Assembly (NCBI GenBank): GCA_963838205.1
Contig: CAWIQF010000026.1
Location: forward strand, 62,001 to 126,000
Direction of reading: 5' to 3'
DNA length: 64,000 nucleotides
DNA from: CAIVVT01 sp963838205
GTDB lineage: Bacteria > Acidobacteriota > Terriglobia > Bryobacterales > Bryobacteraceae
Below the pieces are notes generated by a model, which saw nothing but the letters and a program-made list of their open reading frames with translations, did no database searches and was not told where the DNA came from. A program made the translations under genes and the position numbers. The first letter of the stretch is position 1. The number at the start of each line of letters is the position of its first letter. This document shows, piece by piece, positions 57,827 through 64,000 of this stretch.

Positions 57827-58144
57827 GCCGCGAAAGGGATTGGCCCCACACGGGCCATCCGTCACTCGTGTTGTCGCCACCGCCCGAACACGCCCTCTGA
57901 GAACTGCGGGCGTGGTCAATCCCCGGCGCAGTCCCATCGTGGAGCATTCCGTCATTCGGCCGCGGCTGCGGTCGCACCGCTGAGGCCGGCTCCCATGCCG
58001 CGCGGGTCTCTTCGCTCGTGTTCGGCGCGGTCGCGATTCGGAGCCATCACGGCCCGCGCCGGCTAAGGCTTGCGCGACTTCCATTCCCTTTCGGCAGGTC
58101 CCCGGTTTTGTCGGCGTTCAGCGCCGGGTGCGATCATTTAAGAG
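57827..58144. other. 318-bp gap without a supported gene
   Basis: GC-rich, no recognisable motif, no plausible frame. Presumed to carry the CDF transporter promoter. Confidence 0.4.
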
Positions 58145-59170
58145 ATGGGCACGGACCAGACTCGCATTCATTCGCACGGTCACCCGGGGCACGATCACGG
58201 GCAGGAACACCATGCCCACGGCCCGGCAATGCATGTGCACGGCCCGGCCGAGGGCCCGATGCTCTGGCTATGCCTGCTGATTACGGTCGCCTTCGTCGTG
58301 GGGGAGTCGATCGCGGGATACGTTTCACACAGTCTGGCACTGCTTTCCGACGCGGGCCATAATTTCAGCGACGCCTTTGCGCTCGGTCTGGCGGCGTATG
58401 CAATCTGGATTTCCAAGCGGCCCGCCACTGCCGCCAAGACCTATGGCTACCACCGCGCTTCGATCCTGACCGCCCTGGTGAACTCGGCCACGCTGCTCGT
58501 GATCGCCGTGCTGATTCTGATCGAAGCGGCTGCCTTGTTCCTTCATCCGCACCTGGTGCATGGCCAGTTGATGATGTGGGTGGCCGGCGCGTCGGTGCTG
58601 ATGAATACCTTGATTGCAGCATTGCTGCGCGGCGGCGCCAGGGAAAGCATGAATCTGCGCGCCGCTTACATCCACATGGCCGGCGACGCGCTCTCCGCGG
58701 CTGGAGTTCTCATCGCCGGGTGGGTCGTCGCCTTCAACGGGTGGGTCTACGCCGACCCGCTCGTCTCCGTGCTCATCGCGCTCTTTATCGCCTGGACTTC
58801 GATCGGTGTCCTGAAGGAGGCCGTCAACGTGTTACTGGAGGGCACGCCGAAGGGGCTCGACCTGGATCGAATGATCGCCGCCATGCACCGCGTCGATCAC
58901 GTGCTCACCGTGCACGACGTTCATGTGTGGACCGTCTCCGACAGGCTTGATTTCCTGTCGGCGCATGTCGGCGTCGACAACGCGCGCTCGATGGAGGAAT
59001 GCGACGCCATCGTCCGCGACGTCAGGGATCTGCTGGGGCGCGAATTCCACATCGCCCATGCCACCATTCAGATCGAATCGACCGGCATCTGTTGTGGCGA
59101 GACGGACCGCGATCCTCTGCACTGTCACGACATCGCCGGAGCCGACCCGGACCATACGCACGCACTTTGA
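58145..59170 (+). CDS. Cation diffusion facilitator zinc exporter (ZitB/CzcD type)
   Basis: 341 residues. His-rich N-terminus (HSHGHPGHDHGQEHHAHG) for metal capture, six TM helices, and both intramembrane HxxxD sites: HNFSD in TM2 and HMAGD in TM5, the zinc-type HD-HD set. C-terminal cytoplasmic domain with VHDVHVWTVSDRLDFLSAHV and more His residues at the end. Exports Zn(II) by proton antiport. Confidence 0.93.
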   Translation: MGTDQTRIHSHGHPGHDHGQEHHAHGPAMHVHGPAEGPMLWLCLLITVAFVVGESIAGYVSHSLALLSDAGHNFSDAFALGLAAYAIWISKRPATAAKTYGYHRASILTALVNSATLLVIAVLILIEAAALFLHPHLVHGQLMMWVAGASVLMNTLIAALLRGGARESMNLRAAYIHMAGDALSAAGVLIAGWVVAFNGWVYADPLVSVLIALFIAWTSIGVLKEAVNVLLEGTPKGLDLDRMIAAMHRVDHVLTVHDVHVWTVSDRLDFLSAHVGVDNARSMEECDAIVRDVRDLLGREFHIAHATIQIESTGICCGETDRDPLHCHDIAGADPDHTHAL

Positions 59171-59307
59171 ACCGGTTGCCCCCGGCCACTCCTCCCCAGC
59201 TTTCCTTTGTCAGTCGCAAAGATGGCTCCGATTCGTAGGTTTCCAGCGGGGCGCTTCCCAAGTTTGCCAATTATTGATGATTGTTGTTATCCCGCAGCTT
59301 CGCCTCG

Positions 59308-59429
59308 CAGCCCGTGGGAATAGTCGATGCGGCGCAAAAAACGGGGACAGCCACCGCTTTTCGCACGAAGCCGCATGGATGCTAAATGGTTCGCCACTGC
59401 GAAAAACGGTGGCTGTCCCCGCTTTTTGC
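59308..59429 (-). repeat. Palindromic repeat element, copy B
   Basis: Inverted copy of the element at 40594-40717. Arms at 59332-59364 and 59399-59429, with the GGGGACAGCCACCG core and the CGACTATTCCCACGGGCTG tail read on the minus strand. It sits after the zinc exporter, between convergent genes. Confidence 0.8.
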
Positions 59430-59547
59430 CTTCGACGCACTTCTGACACGGGCTGCCAGGGTGAATCGCCGTGCGCGGGCCGCGCGAGGGCTTGCCGTGA
59501 AAACCGCGGGGCTGACGCGGCGAAAACCACGATATTTGCGTATCCGT

Positions 59548-60060
59548 GTATCTATGGTTTTCTAAAGGACTTACGCGCAGCAACCCGCGCACGCTGCCGT
59601 ACGCGCAGAAAGCTGTACCGTGTATCTGCTTCTGTCTAAAGGACTTAGCCGCACCTGAACCTTGCTGCACCGCGTATCTATGGTTTTCTAAAGGACTTAG
59701 CCGAATTGGGCCGCGTATTTTGCCCTGCGCCACCACGTATCTGCTGTGTTATGAGTAACTTAGCGTCGCCGCACCGCAATAGTCAGCGTGCGCACCACGG
59801 GTCGTCTTATAACTGCTTTGTTGTTAATGACTTAACGGCGATAAGTCACATTTTTCGCGTTTTCGCCACGTATCTATGGTTTTCTAAAGGACTTAGCTGC
59901 AATAACAGTGCATTTAGGGTGCAAAACGTGCTTTTCCTTGTAATCCGCGTTTTCTAAAGGACTTAGCCGCATTGCGCCGCGCCTGCCGGCGTGAAAGCCG
60001 CCTATTTCCCAGCAAATACCGTGCTTCCGCTTGTATTCCTGGTTTTTTAAAGGACTTATG
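59548..60060 (+). repeat. Array of eight dispersed direct repeats (TTTTCTAAAGGACTTAG family)
   Basis: Copies begin at 59548, 59622, 59674, 59737, 59806, 59870, 59940 and 60033. The best copies read GTATCTATGG then TTTTCTAAAGGACTTAGC; others diverge (GTTATGAGTAACTTAGC, TTGTTAATGACTTAACG). Intervals are 52-93 bp and the intervening DNA is unique. All copies have the same orientation. Between convergent genes. Not CRISPR-like, because repeat fidelity and spacer lengths vary too much. Confidence 0.85.
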
Positions 60061-60099
60061 AGGACCTGGCCGGATCTCACCGGCGCCCGGCCGCAGCGG

Positions 60100-60540
60100 C
60101 TATTTTCGCTTGTCCAGGCTCTCCAGTTCCTTCCAGATGTCGTCGCCGTGGGGCGTCCATTCGGCCGCTTTTTGCCCCGTCGTATGCACTTCGGATTCGG
60201 TCAAGGTGCCATGGCCGAAGGGGCAGATCGACTCGCGTTGCGGCGGGCTCAGCAGCGTCGCCCGGCTCCAGGAACCCGTTTCCAGCGGCATTCTGAGCCG
60301 TCGCAGGCAGCTCCGGCAGCGCATTCGCTGATCCCAAACCGCCGCGTACACCAGACCGATTCCGAATAGAAAGTACAGCAGAATCAATGTGGTCCAGGAC
60401 AGATCCTGGCCCAGCCGCGACACCCGATAGCGCAGGAATGGCTCCGGCTCCGGCAGCAGTCGGAACATCCCGTCCCACACCGCGCACAGGAACAGCACCA
60501 CGGCCACCAGTTTGGCCCCGAAATACGCCCAGTATTTCAT
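60100..60540 (-). CDS. Membrane protein of unknown function with Cys/His cluster
   Basis: 146 residues. Two TM helices (AKLVAVVLFLCAVWDGMF; LSWTTLILLYFLFGIGLVYA), then RCRSCLRRLRMPLE and CPFGHGTLTESE, which could form a zinc site (CxxC with CxxxH), and a charged tail. Unrecognised. Follows proline dehydrogenase on the same strand across a region with three hairpins. Confidence 0.7.
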   Translation of the reverse strand: MKYWAYFGAKLVAVVLFLCAVWDGMFRLLPEPEPFLRYRVSRLGQDLSWTTLILLYFLFGIGLVYAAVWDQRMRCRSCLRRLRMPLETGSWSRATLLSPPQRESICPFGHGTLTESEVHTTGQKAAEWTPHGDDIWKELESLDKRK

Positions 60541-60655
60541 CGCTCCTCCGTCACTTGTTTAGACTGCTGGAGGCGGCCAAAGTTCCAAAGCTTTCGACGC
60601 ACGGACCCGGCTGAAGCAGATGCTCAAACCGGCTGTTGGGGAAGGCGAAGTGGCA

Positions 60656-60680
60656 CGGCCGGCGACACCAAGACCGGCCG
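60656..60680 (-). terminator. CGGCCGG/CCGGCCG stem-loop
   Basis: 7-bp perfect stem with an 11-nt loop between the proline dehydrogenase stop and the next minus-strand gene. No T-tract; termination or attenuation role is a guess. Confidence 0.35.
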
Positions 60681-60695
60681 GCGCACGGGCTCAAA

Positions 60696-60775
60696 CCGCT
60701 ACAGTGTAGCGGCCTGAGTCTGTAATCCGTTGATTCAAAGCAGCTTGCAGACGACACACCGCTACTTGTAGCGGT
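60696..60775. repeat. Two copies of a CCGCTAC-GTAGCGG palindrome
   Basis: The hairpins at 60696-60712 and 60758-60775 share the same stem (CCGCTAC/GTAGCGG) with different loop centres, 62 bp apart. They lie downstream of proline dehydrogenase. Could be operator pairs or RNA hairpins. Confidence 0.55.
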
Positions 60776-60805
60776 TCTGCCGTCGCGCGCCACGCCCCGA
60801 ACGGC

Positions 60806-61717
60806 CTACGCCCGCAGCAGATTCTTGGCAATGAAAACGACGTTGGCCGGGCGCTCGGCCAGACGGCGCATGAAATACGGATACCAGGCGTCGCCATACG
60901 GCACGTACAGCCGCACGCCGTAGCCTTGCGCAGCCAGCCTGGCTTGCAGGTCGCGGCGCACGCCGTACAACATCTGGAACTCGAAATCTTCTGCTTTCCG
61001 GCCCGTCTGCCGCACCGCCGCGAGCGTGCCTTCGATCATCCGCGGATCGTGCGTCGCGATGGCCGGAAACGCGCCTTCTGCAATCAGTAACAGCGCCATT
61101 TTCAAATAGTTACGGTCAACCTCAGCCTTCTCCGGGAAGGCCACCGCGGCCGGTTCGTCGTAGGCTCCTTTGCACAGCCGCACCGGGATGCCGAGCCGGT
61201 TCATGCGCCGCAGATCCTGCTCGCTGCGGTGCAGGTAGGCTTGCAACACGCAGCGCACGTGCCCGTGTTGCTGGTGCATGGCTTCGGCAATGTCCAGCGT
61301 GCGGTCCACGTATTCGCTTGATTCCATGTCGATTTCCAGCCGGCTATTCTGGCTGGCGGCCATCTCAGCGAGCAGCGCGGTGTTGGCCATGCACAGTTCG
61401 GTCGAGAGACCTAAGCCTAATTGGGTCAGCTTGATGGAGACCGTCAGCGGCAGCTCCGCCGCGGCGATGGCGCGGTAGATTCCTTCAATGCCGACGCGAA
61501 ATTGCGCTGCCTCCGCGGTCGTGGTAACGCTCTCGCCAAGCTGGTCGATGGTCGCCGAAAGCCGCTCGGCGTGGAGCTTGCGGCAGACCGTCATGGCGGC
61601 TTCGAGCGTGTGCCCGGCGACGAACCGCCGCGTCAGGCCCGCAGTCAGGCGGGACGTTTCCATCCACCTCCGCAGCCGCTTGTTTTCAGAAAGATGAATG
61701 AAGACGTGCCGCAACAT
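60806..61717 (-). CDS. Proline dehydrogenase (monofunctional PRODH)
   Basis: 303 residues, FAD-dependent beta-alpha barrel. Conserved LTVSIKLTQLGLGLS, LEIDMESSEYVDRTLDI, VRLCKGAYDEP, FEFQMLYGVRRDLQ and RLYVPYGDAWYPYFMRRLAERP (with the substrate-binding Arg pair). Oxidises proline to pyrroline-5-carboxylate at the membrane. No P5C dehydrogenase nearby. Confidence 0.93.
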   Translation of the reverse strand: MLRHVFIHLSENKRLRRWMETSRLTAGLTRRFVAGHTLEAAMTVCRKLHAERLSATIDQLGESVTTTAEAAQFRVGIEGIYRAIAAAELPLTVSIKLTQLGLGLSTELCMANTALLAEMAASQNSRLEIDMESSEYVDRTLDIAEAMHQQHGHVRCVLQAYLHRSEQDLRRMNRLGIPVRLCKGAYDEPAAVAFPEKAEVDRNYLKMALLLIAEGAFPAIATHDPRMIEGTLAAVRQTGRKAEDFEFQMLYGVRRDLQARLAAQGYGVRLYVPYGDAWYPYFMRRLAERPANVVFIAKNLLRA

Positions 61718-61820
61718 GGCGAAGGCTCTCTATCCACATTACCGGATGCCGCCGCACAAGGGAACAGCACCGGCGCGTGGTGGCGCATTCTCGGGCCGCC
61801 GCACGACTTCATGGTGCAGC

Positions 61821-63490
61821 CTACTGAGGTTGCGCAGACAGGCTGGAGTTATGAGCATCTTGCACGCTCAGGACGAAGGATCGATTGGTCTTCGGCGAAA
61901 GAGTAATCTCTTGCGCGTTCTTGATATTGGCGCGCATGAATTCCAGATTCTGCTGCTGCCCTTCGATCAGGCCTGAGAATGCGATCAGGTAATACTCATC
62001 GGGACGGACGCCTGTCGCGAAATTGAATCGCCCGTCCTGATCGGAAGGCTGCGAAATAATCTCGGTGCCCACCGTTGTCTGCTTAGGCATCAGGACGACG
62101 AGTACGTCCTGCAGCGGCGTGCCGTCCTTGGCGGTCACGGTTCCATTGACCGTCGCGCCATCGGCGCCGAGAAGGATTGAGACGGGGCCCAGCTCCGGGC
62201 GAAGGCCGCCGAATCTGACATCACGTCCGTTCTGCGTGAATTGCTTGACGTAGTAACCGCTGGGCAGCCCGTGTATCTCGAGCTGATAGTCGCCGGAAAG
62301 AACGAGTGGCAATTCGAATGCGCCCGTTGGTCCGACTCTGGCGAACCAGCTTTCGCTCAAGGACACAGATCTATCCGCGGGGGGGGTGAGCGTGACGACC
62401 AGACCGGAAGGGAACGCTTCTTCAGAGGACTTGCCTGCGACACTCACGCTCCCGGAGAGCGAAAAAGTCGGAGTATAGGGTAATTCTCCTAATGCCAGGT
62501 CCTCCTTGCCGAGCGTAAACTCAGTCCGCGAGAAGGCAACGACTTTACTTGTCGTACTGAATTGAGCCTCGCTCATGCTCTGGACCATGAGAACGTACTG
62601 TCCAGGCGGTATTCCGCAGATCTCGAATGCATCTTGCGCATTGACACGGCCCTTACCGACTGGCGCTCCACCGCTCTCGAGCGTTTCTCTCAGCGAAATG
62701 AATGAGTTGTCCGCCGCAGCCTTGGCACTGACGCAAAGCGTCGCAGTATTTCTGAACTGGAAGTCCAGTCCTTCCACCTGCTGTCCGGGTTGGACGTAAA
62801 TTGCCATGGCGGCATCAGACGATGCGGCGTTTGGGTAGTACATCCTGCGCTCGATGCCGGGGCGCGGCGTTCCCGGGAGTGCCGGTTGGCGGCGCTGGGC
62901 CGCAGCTTATGAGGCTTTGACAATGGGGGAGCGGCAAATAGAAAACTCGGACCGGCGCAAACGCCGGCAATGCGGTACTCACCCAAATCGTTGGTGCGGC
63001 CCACGCTGCCCGTAAACTTCACGCTCGGTTTGCCTTCCTTAAAGATCTTCTCGTACAGATCGACCTCTGCGCCTTCCAGTCCATTTCCCTCGGGGTCCAG
63101 CACCCGGCCTGAGATAATACCCTCTTTATGAATCACGAGGTCCATGTGTTCGACGCGAGCACCGGGCTCGGCGCTGACCATTCGTTCCGGCCCGTCGCAA
63201 TAGCCGTCTTTCTCGGCGTTGACCCATGCGCGGGCGCGGTTGGATCCACTAAGGACATAGTGGCCCCGGCCGTCCGACTCTACAGTGCGATTCGGGCCGG
63301 GCCCACCCCACCAGACGCTTGCCCCAGGAACCGGCTGTGTACCATCCATCACATCGCCTTCAATGGTCCACTGCTTAGTGTCACTTGTGGCCGAAGATGA
63401 CTGCCTTGCCTGGCACCCGACGGCCAGCGAGAAGAACGCGATCAAGGCAAGAGTCTGAGTCGCTAAGGACCTAATTAGAATGCGGTTCAT
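61821..63490 (-). pseudogene. Carboxypeptidase-regulatory-like lipoprotein, frameshifted
   Basis: Starts MNRILIRSLATQTLALIAFF with a lipobox-like LAVGC; ATG overlaps the upstream stop (ATGA). It contains repeated beta-sandwich regulatory domains: GDVMDGTQPVPGASVWW, GIISGRVLDPEGNGLEGAEV, GTVTAKDGTPLQDVLVVLMP. After APPLSKPHKL the frame is lost; the next frame picks up as LPGTPRPGIERRMYYPNAAS. One missing base near 62882-62887 (ACCGG for ACCCGG) would restore 556 residues. Surface-exposed lipoprotein of unknown role. Confidence 0.78.
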
Positions 63491-64000
63491 CGACTGATCC
63501 TCAGCACGGCTGGGGCACGATCATTTGACTTGACTTCCACGTCAACCGTTCCGTGGTCGCTGCGATAGGATGGATCCAAGTAATCGGTGGAATGGACCTC
63601 AGCGACAGCTAACAGTCGATAATGGCCGGGCGGAACCCGCGGCAGCGAGAACTGGCCCTTTTCTCCAGAAAATGTGGTAAATACATCGTCAATCCCACCC
63701 GCCGCGCCCTGTTTGCTCAGCGGTACGGCTAGGACCTTTGCCGCGGCCACGGGCTTATCTTCCAGGTCAACGACAGTTCCTGCAATCTCTCCCATTTGCG
63801 TGCTCAAGAAAATGGTCAAATCGCCATCGCCTTCGATAGCGATCGGTCCCGGTTCGAGTTTGCCTTGTCCGAAGCTCGCGCCCCACAGGAAGCAATCCTT
63901 ACTCAGGCCTTGCAATTCGAGTGCATACAAACCAATAGGAACATCCCGGATCGTGAATCGTCCGTTCGGCGGAAGACTGGCGCGCAGGAATTGGACGTTA
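63487..64000 (-). CDS. Carboxypeptidase-regulatory-like protein (5' end beyond window)
   Basis: The frame is open to the right edge and the residues there (PPNGRFTIRDVPIGLYALEL) continue the domain, so the start is outside. GEIAGTVVDLEDKPVAAAKV and GEKGQFSLPRVPPGHYRLLA are the typical regulatory-like beta-sandwich repeat. Overlaps the next lipoprotein gene by 4 bp, indicating one operon of related surface proteins. Confidence 0.8.
   Translation of the reverse strand, partial: NVQFLRASLPPNGRFTIRDVPIGLYALELQGLSKDCFLWGASFGQGKLEPGPIAIEGDGDLTIFLSTQMGEIAGTVVDLEDKPVAAAKVLAVPLSKQGAAGGIDDVFTTFSGEKGQFSLPRVPPGHYRLLAVAEVHSTDYLDPSYRSDHGTVDVEVKSNDRAPAVLRISR

Noticed and set aside
59548..60060. CRISPR array
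   Set aside because: Repeat copies vary strongly in sequence, intervals range from 52 to 93 bp, and no cas genes are present.

Overview
The window looks like chromosome from an acidobacterium of the Solibacter/Bryobacter type. This is inferred from gene content: GC-rich DNA, an acidobacterial VWFA-domain protein, a CRTAC1-like FG-GAP/ASPIC-UnbV protein beside a multihaem TPR cytochrome, several Gfo/Idh/MocA oxidoreductases (one with a Tat signal), carboxypeptidase-regulatory-like lipoproteins, a PEP-CTERM protein, a matrixin with TIG-like domains and a fused membrane/spermidine-synthase protein. No rRNA, tRNA, complete IS, CRISPR or prophage was recognised.

Layout. 0-5 kb: rpmI, a Tat-exported aldo/keto reductase, a Gfo/Idh/MocA enzyme, and a Wzt-type ABC ATPase with a methyltransferase. 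5-10.4 kb: a five-TM pentahaem cytochrome with a TPR tail, a frameshifted CRTAC1 protein and a TIM-barrel sugar isomerase in one tight run. 10.5-18.2 kb: secreted matrixin and partner, an Nramp-UspA fusion, a HigBA-like toxin-antitoxin pair and a VWFA protein. 18.4-24.1 kb: a complete tripartite RND efflux operon with translational overlaps. 24.2-30.4 kb: AlkA-like glycosylase, aldo/keto reductase, an HldC-GmhB fusion for ADP-heptose synthesis, RhaT-family permease, MtaB and a PEP-CTERM protein. 30.6-37.5 kb: an isolated, frameshifted fliM, the fused spermidine-synthase-like protein, larE, asnA, a frameshifted outer-membrane-type protein and a thiamine-binding protein. 37.5-46.6 kb: cstA-ybdD, a beta-barrel protein, two paralogous oxidoreductases, an FmdB-like zinc ribbon, an S41-family protein lacking both catalytic residues, and a Flp pilin behind a long AT-rich leader. 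46.8-53.4 kb: a sugar-use run (MFS, ROK kinase, GH38-like) and a PafA-like phosphatase. 53.4-64 kb: Fur regulator, small membrane zinc-ribbon proteins, LolA-like and HGSNAT-like proteins, a CDF zinc exporter, proline dehydrogenase and two carboxypeptidase-regulatory-like proteins, interleaved with three kinds of intergenic repeat.

Two themes stand out. Four unrelated genes (CRTAC1, fliM, an outer-membrane-type protein, a lipoprotein) are each broken by what reads as a single-base indel beside a short homopolymer, and each restored length is an exact codon multiple. This suggests consensus errors more than gene decay, although decay is possible. Second, the noncoding DNA is rich in unexplained structure: an 8-copy dispersed direct-repeat array (59.5-60.1 kb), a roughly 65-70 bp tandem array (56.8-57.3 kb), a two-copy palindromic element (40.6 and 59.3 kb), an 11-bp tandem array ending in a perfect hairpin (26.9 kb), and recurrent TACTAGTA palindromes in leaders.
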